Origin: Verrucomicrobiota bacterium
Lineage (GTDB): Bacteria; Verrucomicrobiota; Verrucomicrobiia; Limisphaerales; JADJPG01
Direction of reading: 5' to 3'
DNA: 64,000 bases
Assembly: GCA_016713365.1 (NCBI GenBank)
Contig: JADJPG010000003.1
Location: 62,001-126,000, forward strand
Notes under the pieces: model-generated
What the model was told of the DNA's origin: nothing
Databases searched by the model: none
Seen by the model: only the letters and a program-made list of their open reading frames with translations
Shown here: in pieces, positions 48,443 through 56,307 of the stretch
Position numbering within the stretch: position 1 is the stretch's first letter
Layout: each line of letters starts with the position of its first letter
Translations under genes and position numbers: made by a program

Positions 48443-49066
48443 ATGCACCTCATGAAAACCGCAACACTCAGTCTCCTCGCCCTCACCGCCATTTCGCTCG
48501 CTTCGAACGCCGCGCCGTTGACCTTCGATTTCAAGGACCCGAAGGGCGTGAACAACGCCGTCTTCAAACTCGACGCACCACTCGAAGCCATCAACGGTAG
48601 CGCCAATGGTATCAGCGGCACCGTCACGTTTGATCCAGCCGATCCCGCCGCGACGAAGGGCAAGATCGTCGTCGCCGCCAGTTCGTTGCACGTGCCGAAT
48701 CCGATGATGAAGGAGCACATGCTCGGCGAACAGTGGCTCGACGTGGCGAAGAACAAGGAAATCAGTTTCGAAGCGAAATCCTTGAGCAACGTGAAAACCA
48801 CTGGTGACAACACCACCGCGGACGTGACCGGAACGTTGACGATCAGGGGCGTTTCGAAGGAAGTGACCGCGCCGGTAAAGTTCACGTACCTGAAGGACAA
48901 GCTCGCCGCCCGCACGAATGGCCAGATGAAAGGCGACCTGCTGGTCCTCCGCGCGAACTTTGCGGTCAAGCGGACGGACTTCGGCATCAACCCGAAGGCG
49001 CCTGAAGACAAGGTGGCGGACACGATTGATCTCACGCTGAGCATCGCGGGCTCCTCACCGAGGTAA
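48443..49066 (+). CDS. YceI-family periplasmic protein
   Basis: A 207-residue exported protein with a signal peptide (cleaved near SNAAP, about residue 23). The mature part is a lipocalin-like barrel of the YceI family: LTFDFKDPKGVNNAVFKLDA, GISGTVTFDPADPAATKGKI, EHMLGEQWLDVAKNKEISFE, VTGTLTIRGVSKEVTAPVKF and FAVKRTDFGINPKAPEDKVA are the usual landmarks. These proteins bind isoprenoid or amphipathic lipids in the periplasm and are often induced under base or oxidative stress. The ATG at 48443 is used; 48452 is an alternative. It belongs to the pirin-YceI-VOC-OYE gene set. Confidence 0.9.
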   Translation: MHLMKTATLSLLALTAISLASNAAPLTFDFKDPKGVNNAVFKLDAPLEAINGSANGISGTVTFDPADPAATKGKIVVAASSLHVPNPMMKEHMLGEQWLDVAKNKEISFEAKSLSNVKTTGDNTTADVTGTLTIRGVSKEVTAPVKFTYLKDKLAARTNGQMKGDLLVLRANFAVKRTDFGINPKAPEDKVADTIDLTLSIAGSSPR

Positions 49067-49096
49067 TTCACGCGGGCCCATTCACTCCACGTGACC

Positions 49097-49585
49097 ATGA
49101 CCACGCCTATCCATCCCGAGGTGCGGATCGGCCACGTGCATTTAACCGTCTCAAACCTCGAGCGCGCCGTGACGTTCTATCGCGACGCGCTCGGGTTTGC
49201 GGTCACCCAATACTACGGCCGGCAGGCGGCATTTCTTTCGGCGGGCGGTTATCACCATCACATCGCGCTCAACACTTGGGCTGGTGAAGGGGCGCCGCCA
49301 CCACCGCCGGGCCGCACCGGCTTGTTTCACCTGGCGATTCTTTATCCGAACCGTCTGGAACTGGCGCGCGCGTTCCGGCGCCTGATTGACCACGGCGCTC
49401 AAATCGAAGGCGCTTCTGATCACGGTGTGAGCGAGGCGATTTACCTGCGCGACCCGGATGGCAATGGCGTCGAGATCTATCGCGACCGTCCGCCCAATGA
49501 ATGGCCCCGCCGCGACGGCCAGCTCGCGATGGTCACCGAACCGCTCAACCTCGATTCCCTTGTCGCGGAGCTCGACACTCCGTGA
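49097..49585 (+). CDS. VOC-superfamily (glyoxalase/dioxygenase-like) protein
   Basis: A 162-residue protein of the vicinal-oxygen-chelate fold. It starts IGHVHLTVSNLERAVTFYRD, the typical first beta-alpha-beta module with the His ligand, and has YHHHIALNTWAG. The second half has FHLAILYPNRLELARAFRRL, ASDHGVSEAIYLRDPDGNGV and EIYRDRP, the last ending in the Glu ligand. The shape suits catechol-dioxygenase-like or glyoxalase-type enzymes. A GTG two codons upstream is possible, but the ATG at 49097 is preferred. It lies between YceI and the Old Yellow Enzyme gene, consistent with a role in detoxifying electrophiles or aromatics. Confidence 0.85.
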   Translation: MTTPIHPEVRIGHVHLTVSNLERAVTFYRDALGFAVTQYYGRQAAFLSAGGYHHHIALNTWAGEGAPPPPPGRTGLFHLAILYPNRLELARAFRRLIDHGAQIEGASDHGVSEAIYLRDPDGNGVEIYRDRPPNEWPRRDGQLAMVTEPLNLDSLVAELDTP

Positions 49586-49624
49586 ATTCCCACTGACTCT
49601 CCGAATCAGAACACTCCAACTGTC

Positions 49625-50722
49625 ATGACCACTGCCCAATCTCTCCTCAGCCCGTTTCGCATCGGCGATCTCACCCTTAAGAATCGCGTCGTGCTCGCGC
49701 CGCTTACTCGCGCCCGGGCGGGGGTTGAGCGCATTCCAAATGAGTTGATGCGCGAATACTACAGTCAGCGGGCTGGAGCCGGCTTGCTCATCTCGGAAGC
49801 CACCGTCATCTCGGAGCAGGCAATCGGCTGGCAGCAATCGCCGGGCATTTACACCGCCGCCCAGGTGGACGGCTGGAAGAAGATCACAGAGGCAGTCCAC
49901 GCCAAGGGCGCCCCCATTTTTCTTCAGCTCTGGCACATGGGCCGTTCCTCCCACAGCGCCTTCCGCGCGGACCGCTCCCTGCCGGTCGCGCCCTCGGCCA
50001 TCAAGCTGAACGGCGAATACATTCATACTCCGATCGGCAAGCAGCCTTACGAAACGCCACGCGCCCTCGAAACCGCTGAGATCCCTCTCATCGTCGAGGA
50101 CTACCGACGCGCCGCACAACGAGCGAAGGAAGCGGGATTTGACGGCGTGGAAATCCATGGGGCGAACGGCTACCTCATCGATCAATTCCTCCAGTCGCGC
50201 ACCAACCAGCGCACCGACCGCTACGGTGGCTCAATCGAAAAGCGGTTTCAGTTCCTGCGCGAAGTCACCGAAGCCGTACTCACCGTATGGCCGTCGCATC
50301 GGGTCGGCTTACGGCTCTCGCCCAACGGCAACTTCAACGACATGGGCTCACCAGATTTTCGCGAAACCTTCCTTCACGCCGCCCGCGAACTCAATGCGAT
50401 CAACCTCGGCTACCTGCACGTGGTCGACGGGCTGGGCTTCGGTTTCCATCAACTCGGCGAACCCATGACGCTCGCGGAGTTTCGCGCCGTGTTCAAAGGT
50501 CCATTGATGGGCAACTGCGGTTACACACAACAATCCGCAGAAGCCGCCATCACCGCCGGCCACGCGGATTTAATCGCGTTCGGTCGTCCGTTCATCAGCA
50601 ATCCCGACCTCGCCGAGCGTTTCGCCAAAGGCTGGCCGCTGGCGGCGCCAGCCGACATGAGCGTCTGGTATTCGTTCGACCCGAAAGGCTACGCGGACTT
50701 TCCGCGCTACCAGACGCCCTGA
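49625..50722 (+). CDS. Old Yellow Enzyme family alkene reductase (NemA-like)
   Basis: A 365-residue FMN enzyme that reduces activated C=C bonds or nitro groups with NAD(P)H. FRIGDLTLKNRVVLAPLTRA is the OYE start, with GLLISEATVISEQAIGWQQS for FMN binding and QLWHMGRSSHSAF for the HxxR-type region. GFDGVEIHGANGYLIDQFLQ with SRTNQRTDRYGGSIEKRFQF is the family's best signature, and HGAN supplies the His/Asn pair for the substrate carbonyl. Near the end GNCGYTQQSAEAAITAGHAD and LIAFGRPFISNPDLAERF complete the barrel. It ends the plus-strand set regulated, presumably, by the nearby LysR. Confidence 0.93.
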   Translation: MTTAQSLLSPFRIGDLTLKNRVVLAPLTRARAGVERIPNELMREYYSQRAGAGLLISEATVISEQAIGWQQSPGIYTAAQVDGWKKITEAVHAKGAPIFLQLWHMGRSSHSAFRADRSLPVAPSAIKLNGEYIHTPIGKQPYETPRALETAEIPLIVEDYRRAAQRAKEAGFDGVEIHGANGYLIDQFLQSRTNQRTDRYGGSIEKRFQFLREVTEAVLTVWPSHRVGLRLSPNGNFNDMGSPDFRETFLHAARELNAINLGYLHVVDGLGFGFHQLGEPMTLAEFRAVFKGPLMGNCGYTQQSAEAAITAGHADLIAFGRPFISNPDLAERFAKGWPLAAPADMSVWYSFDPKGYADFPRYQTP

Positions 50723-50740
50723 GCGGAGACCGCCCGGACT

Positions 50741-52045
50741 TCATTTCCGGCCGGCCACTGGCGTGATCAGCACCTTGTCGATGCGATGGCGGTCCATGTC
50801 CACCACTTCAAAGCGGTGGTTCGCTGCATCGAAATGCTCGCCCTCGTCCGGAATGCGCCCTAGCTGCGCCATGATGAATCCGCTCAAGCTTTGGAACGTT
50901 CCCGCCGCGTCACCCGGCAACGGCCCGATGCCCGTGGTGCGCTTGAACTCATCGATATCCATCATAGCGTCGACGAGCCACGAGCCGTCCTGCCGTTGCT
51001 GACACGCTGTTTTCCTCTCGCGCTCGCCCGGCAGCGAACCGACGATCGCTTCCAGCACATCGATCAGCGTGACGAGCCCGGAGAAGTTCCCGAACTCGTC
51101 AGTTACCATGGCGAGGTGCTTGCCGGATTGCTTGAAGTTTTCGAGCAGCTTGATGCCGCTCATCGATTCAGGAACGACCAGCGGCGGCGTCAGTAAATCG
51201 CGCAGATGCGCCGGCACTCCAGCAGCAAGGTTCGCATACATGGACTTCACCGAGACGAGCCCGATCACGTTGTCGCGATTGCGCTCGAAGACCGGGAAGT
51301 AGGTGTGATTGCTGGCAACGATCTTCCGCCAGTTCACCTCGTCTGAATCCGCGGCGTTCAGCCAGACGATTCGTGCACGCGGCGTCATGAGGTTCTCCAC
51401 CTTCTCCTGGTCCAAGCGCATCACTCCGCTGACCATTTCGATCTCCGCCTTGTGAAACACGCCGGCGTGATGACCCTGCTCGATCATCATGCGAATCTCC
51501 TCCTCGTTCACCATCGGCTCCTCGTGCTTACGCACGCCGAGCAGGTTGAGGAGCAGGTCTGTCGCGTTGGCGAGCAGCGTAATCAAGGGCGCGGCAACGA
51601 CGGAGAGGAGCTTCATGGGTCGCGCCAGCCGAAGTGTCACCGCCTCCGGGTCGCCCAAGGCGATCCGCTTCGGCGCCAGCTCGCCCACCACCAGGGATAA
51701 GAACGTGATGGCTGCAATCACCAAAGTGAGACTGACCGGGCGCGCGTAACCAGCCAGCCAGGGAATTGTCTCCAGAACACGGGAGAGATGCTCGGCCAGC
51801 GTGGCACCGCCAAACACGCCCGCGATGATGCCGACCAGGGTGATCCCGACCTGCACAGTCGACAGAAACCGCGTTGGCGTCGCCGCCAGCTCCACCGCCA
51901 CCCGGGCGCTGGCGTTGCCGGCATCCGCCAACTTCCGCAGCCGGACCTTCTTCGCGGCAACGAACGCCATCTCTGCGGTCGCAAAGACACCGTTGGCCAT
52001 GATCAGCACCAGCACGATTCCGATTTCCCACGCGATTCCTGACAT
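50741..52045 (-). CDS. CNNM/CorC (hemolysin-family) membrane protein with CBS domains
   Basis: A 434-residue protein with an N-terminal CNNM transmembrane domain (DUF21): GIVLVLIMANGVFATAEMAF and RLRKLADAGNASARVAVELA, then FLSTVQVGITLVGIIAGVFG and VVGELAPKRIALGDPEAVTL. Two CBS domains follow, including MTPRARIVWLNAADSDE and FSGLVTLIDVLEAIVGSLPG. The C-terminal CorC/HlyC domain runs FKRTTGIGPLPGDAAGTFQS to RFEVVDMDRHRIDKVLI. Such proteins are divalent-cation (Mg/Co) efflux or homeostasis factors of the inner membrane. It is convergent with the OYE gene (18 bp between stops). Confidence 0.92.
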   Translation of the reverse strand: MSGIAWEIGIVLVLIMANGVFATAEMAFVAAKKVRLRKLADAGNASARVAVELAATPTRFLSTVQVGITLVGIIAGVFGGATLAEHLSRVLETIPWLAGYARPVSLTLVIAAITFLSLVVGELAPKRIALGDPEAVTLRLARPMKLLSVVAAPLITLLANATDLLLNLLGVRKHEEPMVNEEEIRMMIEQGHHAGVFHKAEIEMVSGVMRLDQEKVENLMTPRARIVWLNAADSDEVNWRKIVASNHTYFPVFERNRDNVIGLVSVKSMYANLAAGVPAHLRDLLTPPLVVPESMSGIKLLENFKQSGKHLAMVTDEFGNFSGLVTLIDVLEAIVGSLPGERERKTACQQRQDGSWLVDAMMDIDEFKRTTGIGPLPGDAAGTFQSLSGFIMAQLGRIPDEGEHFDAANHRFEVVDMDRHRIDKVLITPVAGRK

Positions 52046-52143
52046 GGAAGCTGTTTAGCAAGGATCCAGCCGTCAGGAAATACATCACAATCGAGGCTGT
52101 CCGTGACGCACCTCCGGAACTTGTGGCCAGCAGGGACTCATCT

Positions 52144-52160
52144 TGACCAGCGAGTGGTCA
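52144..52160. promoter_or_regulatory. Dyad upstream of the membrane zinc peptidase gene
   Basis: TGACCA-GCGAG-TGGTCA has perfect 6-bp arms. It lies 126 bp upstream of the ATG at 52286. A similar dyad with the same words lies 21 bp beyond that gene's stop (52993-53010), so the two flank the gene. This may be an operator, or a pair of related palindromic repeats. Confidence 0.4.
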
Positions 52161-52285
52161 GGCGCGCTCGCTACAAATCTCCACCCACCGATGAAACGCC
52201 CCATAAACGCATCGACCGACGCTGGCATGGCAGCGGCTATTGAGATGAACCGCCGGCTGACTCCCGGCACAACCAAACAACGACC

Positions 52286-52972
52286 ATGACACTGTTGCTG
52301 ATTTTTCTCGGAACGATGGTAATCGCCCTCCTCGCCCAATGGCAGGTGCGGCGGATGTATACCCGGTACTCGAAAATCCCCGCCATGTCCGGTTACACCG
52401 GAGCCGAGGCGGCTCATGAAATCCTCCGTCGCGCTGGAATCCGCGACGTGGAAATCGTCGAGCACAACGAGATGCTGGGTGACCACTACGATCCCCGGCA
52501 CAAGCGGTTGGTTCTCTCCACCGACAATTACCACGGCACATCGCTGGCCGCCCTGGGCGTCGCCGCGCACGAAGCCGGTCACGCCATCCAGCACAAACAA
52601 GCCTACGCCCCGCTCCATTGGCGGATGGCTGCCGTGCACGTGACGGGGTTCGCGAACCAGATCGTCACCATCCTGCCCCTCATCGGTGTCATCACCGGAT
52701 TTCTATCCACTGTTACCGGCTTGACCGTCATGGCCGTCGCGTGGGGCGTAATCATGGCCTTCAACCTCATCACCCTGCCGGTGGAATTCGACGCATCCCG
52801 CCGGGCCAAAATGCAGCTCGCAGAAATGGGCTTCCTGCGGGATGGCACTGAGATGAGCGGCGTCGCCAAAGTGCTGAACGCCGCGGCGCTGACCTACGTG
52901 GCCGCCTTTGTCACCTCGTTGGTTTACTTTCTTTGGTATCTGTTGCCGCTGCTCACCGGCCAACGTCGATGA
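52286..52972 (+). CDS. Membrane-bound neutral zinc metallopeptidase (YugP type)
   Basis: A 228-residue polytopic protein. It begins with a membrane helix (LLLIFLGTMVIALLAQWQVR). The catalytic motif LGVAAHEAGHAIQHKQAY (HExxH) is near residue 93. It has ILRRAGIRDVEIVEHNEMLG and DHYDPRHKRLVLSTDNYHGT before it and PVEFDASRRAKMQLAEMGFL after it, with a conserved Glu that is probably the third zinc ligand. Two or three further hydrophobic segments follow (IVTILPLIGVITGFLSTV and others). This is the PF04298-type family of YugP-like peptidases, whose substrates are not known. No partner gene is adjacent. Confidence 0.88.
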   Translation: MTLLLIFLGTMVIALLAQWQVRRMYTRYSKIPAMSGYTGAEAAHEILRRAGIRDVEIVEHNEMLGDHYDPRHKRLVLSTDNYHGTSLAALGVAAHEAGHAIQHKQAYAPLHWRMAAVHVTGFANQIVTILPLIGVITGFLSTVTGLTVMAVAWGVIMAFNLITLPVEFDASRRAKMQLAEMGFLRDGTEMSGVAKVLNAAALTYVAAFVTSLVYFLWYLLPLLTGQRR

Positions 52973-52992
52973 CAAATCAAAGTGGCCAGCCA

Positions 52993-53010
52993 CTGGTCAG
53001 CGATGACCAG
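52993..53010. promoter_or_regulatory. Dyad just downstream of the membrane zinc peptidase gene
   Basis: CTGGTCA-GCGA-TGACCAG has perfect 7-bp arms and starts 21 bp after the stop. No T tract follows, so it is a weak terminator at best. The words match the dyad at 52144-52160. Confidence 0.45.
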
Positions 53011-53091
53011 TCGATTACCACCTCTCAACGTCAGCCATGGCGACACCGAATCAAAAAAACGCAATCTACGGCCGGATTGATGTACTTCGGG

Positions 53092-53120
53092 TTGCTGGCA
53101 CGGTGTCGGCTGCGTATAGT
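53092..53120 (+). promoter_or_regulatory. Candidate sigma-70-type promoter for the VTC-domain gene
   Basis: TTGCTG (53092-53097) and TATAGT (53115-53120) are separated by 17 bp, a good match to a housekeeping promoter. The gene at 53258 starts 137 bp beyond the -10, leaving a long 5' leader of unknown content. The 285-bp gap 52973-53257 holds no gene. Confidence 0.5.
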
Positions 53121-53257
53121 GTAGTGACCCTTGAATACCGCCGAACACGATGACCATTCGCTGCCACCAGCCGTCCAATTCCTGCGCTATCCGCAGCCCG
53201 TTCGCCATCTTCCCAGCTCCCTTCAGTCTTAGTTTCAACTCCTGAATCCATACCGCC

Positions 53258-54058
53258 ATGTCACGAGACCGCATGCAACGCCAGCGCTTCGAGCAGAAAT
53301 ATATGCTCGTCGAAGATCAAGCCCGCATCATCCGAGAGTTCGTCGCGGCCCATCTGGAACTGGATGAGAACGGCGTGGGCAAACCCAACTTCAGCTACCC
53401 GGTTCACAGTCTCTACCTCGACTCACCCGAGCTATACACTTTTTGGACGACCATCAACGGGGACAAGAACCGCTACAAGCTGCGCCTGCGTTTTTACAAT
53501 GACAGGCCGGAATCACCGGTCTTCTTTGAGGTCAAGCGACGGATGAACAACTGCATCCTCAAGCAGCGCGGCGGTGTGCACAAGGAAGCCGTGGAACGGC
53601 TCCTGCGCGGCCAGATGCCCGGACCCGAGGACCTGTTGCGGGGCGACGGCAAGAGCCTCGTCGCCATCCAAAATTTCGTAAAATACACCACCCAGATTGG
53701 CGCCGTCCCCCAGGCGCACGTCTGCTATCTCCGCGAAGCCTACGTCGACCCGGTCAGCGACAACGTCCGCGTCACCTTCGATCGCGCCGTCCGCACCGAG
53801 CCCCGCCACGATATCAATTTCAGCACCGACTTAAAGGCTCCCAGCCTTCCGTTCGGTGATCGGGTGATTCTTGAGTTGAAGTTCACCGACCGCTTCCCGA
53901 ACTGGCTGCGCAACCTCGTCGAGCGCTTCGGCCTGATGCAATGCGGCGCCGCCAAATATGCCGAGGGTCTGGCCGGGCACGCCGCATTTGGGGTTAGTCA
54001 CGCGGGCGATTTCCGCGAACTGCCTTCGAAGAAGAACGCGCACATGTTCTACGCGTAA
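53258..54058 (+). CDS. VTC-domain (polyphosphate polymerase-like) protein
   Basis: A 266-residue protein with the VTC/CYTH-like tunnel fold. It begins RDRMQRQRFEQKYMLVEDQA, and RFEQKY is the basic start of these domains. Next come YPVHSLYLDSPELYTFWTTI, then NRYKLRLRFYNDRPESPVFF and EVKRRMNNCILKQRGGV, with the paired basic and acidic strands that line the tunnel for polyphosphate and metal. Further acidic residues are in VRVTFDRAVRT and RVILELKFTDRFPNWLRNLV. The VTC4 core of eukaryotes makes polyphosphate; bacterial members are often of unknown role. No partner CotH or DUF4956 gene is adjacent. It is convergent with the gene at 54077. Confidence 0.85.
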   Translation: MSRDRMQRQRFEQKYMLVEDQARIIREFVAAHLELDENGVGKPNFSYPVHSLYLDSPELYTFWTTINGDKNRYKLRLRFYNDRPESPVFFEVKRRMNNCILKQRGGVHKEAVERLLRGQMPGPEDLLRGDGKSLVAIQNFVKYTTQIGAVPQAHVCYLREAYVDPVSDNVRVTFDRAVRTEPRHDINFSTDLKAPSLPFGDRVILELKFTDRFPNWLRNLVERFGLMQCGAAKYAEGLAGHAAFGVSHAGDFRELPSKKNAHMFYA

Positions 54059-54076
54059 GAAGTTCGCGCGCGGCGA

Positions 54077-55261
54077 TCAAAGGCCGCGCCAGAGCATTTC
54101 CAGCGAGAGCACCGCGTAGCTTGTTACGAGCGCAGGGTCTTTTTCCCACCACCGGGCGTTGTCGTTGAACCACGAGCCGTCCTGCCGCTGGAGATTGAGC
54201 AGCCGCATGGCGACTTCCTTTCGCCAGTTCAGTTTTCGTCCGTCCTTCAGTTCCAGCTCCTCTACGCCATACGCCGTGAGCGCCTTCGTCATCGTGTGGA
54301 AATAGTAGTAAAGCCCCTGCGGTCCCATGCCGGGATTTTCCTCCAGCGTGTAGTTCGCGCGCAGCCAGTCGAAGACCGCCACCACTCGTGCGTCATCGCG
54401 CTTCAAGTTCGCATAGATGTAGCTGAGCATCCCGCCGTAGCTGATGCTGCCATAGGAACGCAGTGCGATACGACCGGTAGCCGCGTTCGTCTCGCCGCCC
54501 GCCATGCTGTGGCCGGGATAGTATACAAACCCGCCCTTGTTCTTCGCATCGTCCGAAGCCCACTTCTGCTTGTTGTAGGCGGGCAGGTTCTGGCAGTTCT
54601 GGAGGAATTGAATCGCCGCCGCCCAATCGAGATCCTTCCCGTCCGTCAGTTGCTTCTGGTCCGCGACGAGGTGGCGGCTGTGATAAATCGCCTCCAGCGC
54701 CGCGAGCGTGTTGCCCATGTCCGAATGCTCATACTTACTTCCGTAGCCGATGCCGCCGTCGAACACGTCGTCGAGCCGGCCCTTGTCACCGAAATCCCGC
54801 TGCAGGCCGACGAGGAAACCGCGAGCCTTGCGAATCACCGGATCGTATTCCTGCTTGTTCGCCGCCAGCAACGCCATCATGGAGATCGACGTGTTGTAGG
54901 TGACGAGATTGCTGCGATGAATCCCGCCGTCCGGCTGAACGCTCGCCAGCACGAAGTCGTAGCCGCGCTTCAACCAGGCTGGTTCCGGCGCGCGGTAACG
55001 ATTCTTCGGGTCGCCCTTGAACGCCGTCAGCGCCAGCGCCGTCACTGCCGGCTGATCCGGCGTGGACCACCAGCCGTTCGAATTCTGATTCGCCTGCAGC
55101 CACGTCAGTCCGCGGGAGATCGCATGCTCGACTTCATTCGCGAACGATTGATCGCGCGGCGTGCGGTTGACGACGCCTTCAGCCGCCGTTGCCGGATTGC
55201 ACAAAGTCACAACGACCAGCGCGAATCCCAAAAATCTCGTTAACCACTCTGCTCGCATCAT
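54077..55261 (-). CDS. Exported prenyltransferase/squalene-oxidase-repeat protein
   Basis: A 394-residue protein with a signal peptide (FLGFALVVVTLCNPATAAEG). The mature part is an alpha/alpha toroid of QW-like repeats: ISRGLTWLQANQNSNGWWST, VTALALTAFKGDPKNRY, GYDFVLASVQPDGGIHRSNL, YNTSISMMALLAANKQEYDP, SDMGNTLAALEAIYHSRHLV and the terminal QRQDGSWFNDNARWWEK. These repeats are shared by squalene-hopene cyclases, prenyltransferases and alpha-2-macroglobulin thioester domains. No DxDD cyclase motif is seen, so enzymatic cyclisation is unlikely; a binding role is possible. The first two codons are both Met. It is divergent from the SMP-30 gene (105-bp gap). Confidence 0.8.
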   Translation of the reverse strand: MMRAEWLTRFLGFALVVVTLCNPATAAEGVVNRTPRDQSFANEVEHAISRGLTWLQANQNSNGWWSTPDQPAVTALALTAFKGDPKNRYRAPEPAWLKRGYDFVLASVQPDGGIHRSNLVTYNTSISMMALLAANKQEYDPVIRKARGFLVGLQRDFGDKGRLDDVFDGGIGYGSKYEHSDMGNTLAALEAIYHSRHLVADQKQLTDGKDLDWAAAIQFLQNCQNLPAYNKQKWASDDAKNKGGFVYYPGHSMAGGETNAATGRIALRSYGSISYGGMLSYIYANLKRDDARVVAVFDWLRANYTLEENPGMGPQGLYYYFHTMTKALTAYGVEELELKDGRKLNWRKEVAMRLLNLQRQDGSWFNDNARWWEKDPALVTSYAVLSLEMLWRGL

Positions 55262-55366
55262 GGGCGTCAGACTGCCCTTCCGGCCCGCAACTTCAAATCG
55301 AATTTCCCAGTTTCAATTTGCCGACTTCCGAATAACCCGCAGAGTTGGCCCGTCCAGAACTCACCT

Positions 55367-56305
55367 ATGAAATCGATCGCCCTCGCCCAACTGTGTCTCG
55401 CCTGCGTCGCGGTCAGCACCACCTTCGTTACCGCCGCGGACTTCGAGATTCGCAACGAAGCTGAGTTCAAAAAGATTTTCCCGGCCGACGCCAAGGTCAC
55501 CAAGCTCGCCGATGGTTTCGGGTTCACCGAAGGCCCGGTCTGGATTTCGCGCGACGGCGGTTATCTGGTGTTCAGCGACATTCCGAAGAATCAATTGAAG
55601 AAGTGGACCGCGAAGGACGGCATCACGACCTTCCGCGAGCCGAGCCAGAACGCCAACGGCAACACGCTCGACCGCCAGGGTCGCCTCGTCACAGCCGAGC
55701 ACAGCGGACGCCGCGTGTCGCTCATGGAAAAGGACGGCAGCGTCATTACGGTTGTCGATCGGTTTGATGGCAAGAAGTTCAACTCACCGAATGACGTCGT
55801 CGTGAAATCCGACGGCACATTCTGGTTCACTGACCCGCCCTACGGCCTGCCCAAAGGCGAGAAGAAGGAACAGGCGGGCAACTACGTTTACCGCTTTGAC
55901 CCGAAGACGGAGACCGTAACGTTGCTGGTACAGGATTTCGACATGCCGAACGGCCTCTGCTTCTCCCCCGACGAAAAGAAGCTCTACGTCGCCGACTCCG
56001 GCAAGCCGCATCACATCCGCGTGTTCGACGTCGCGAAGGACGGCACGGTGAGCAACGGCCGCGTCTTCGCGGTGATTGAGAAGGGCGGGCCGGACGGCAT
56101 TCGCTGCGACGCGAAAGGCCGCGTCTGGTCCAGCACGGGCAACGGCGCGGATGTCTTCGCGCCGGACGGTTCGCTCATCGCGAAGATCAATCTGCCGAAA
56201 GGCGGGGCGAATCTCTGCTTCGGCGGCAAGAACGGGAAGACTCTCTTCATCACCGCGCGCGAAGGTCTCTACGCGGTGGAGACGAAAGTGAAGGGAGCGA
56301 AGTAA
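55367..56305 (+). CDS. Exported SMP-30/gluconolactonase-family protein
   Basis: A 312-residue six-bladed propeller with a signal peptide (cleaved near VTAAD). The family landmarks are LADGFGFTEGPVWISRDGGY with the metal-binding Glu, NANGNTLDRQGRLVTAEHSG, NSPNDVVVKSDGTFWFTDPP with a metal-binding Asn, MPNGLCFSPDEKKLYVADSG, and GPDGIRCDAKGRVWSSTGNG with a metal-binding Asp. Enzymes of this family hydrolyse lactones such as gluconolactone with Ca or Zn. The export signal makes a periplasmic sugar-lactone role likely, though many members have no assigned substrate. It ends 2 bp before the convergent recombinase gene. Confidence 0.9.
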   Translation: MKSIALAQLCLACVAVSTTFVTAADFEIRNEAEFKKIFPADAKVTKLADGFGFTEGPVWISRDGGYLVFSDIPKNQLKKWTAKDGITTFREPSQNANGNTLDRQGRLVTAEHSGRRVSLMEKDGSVITVVDRFDGKKFNSPNDVVVKSDGTFWFTDPPYGLPKGEKKEQAGNYVYRFDPKTETVTLLVQDFDMPNGLCFSPDEKKLYVADSGKPHHIRVFDVAKDGTVSNGRVFAVIEKGGPDGIRCDAKGRVWSSTGNGADVFAPDGSLIAKINLPKGGANLCFGGKNGKTLFITAREGLYAVETKVKGAK

Positions 56306-56307
56306 TC

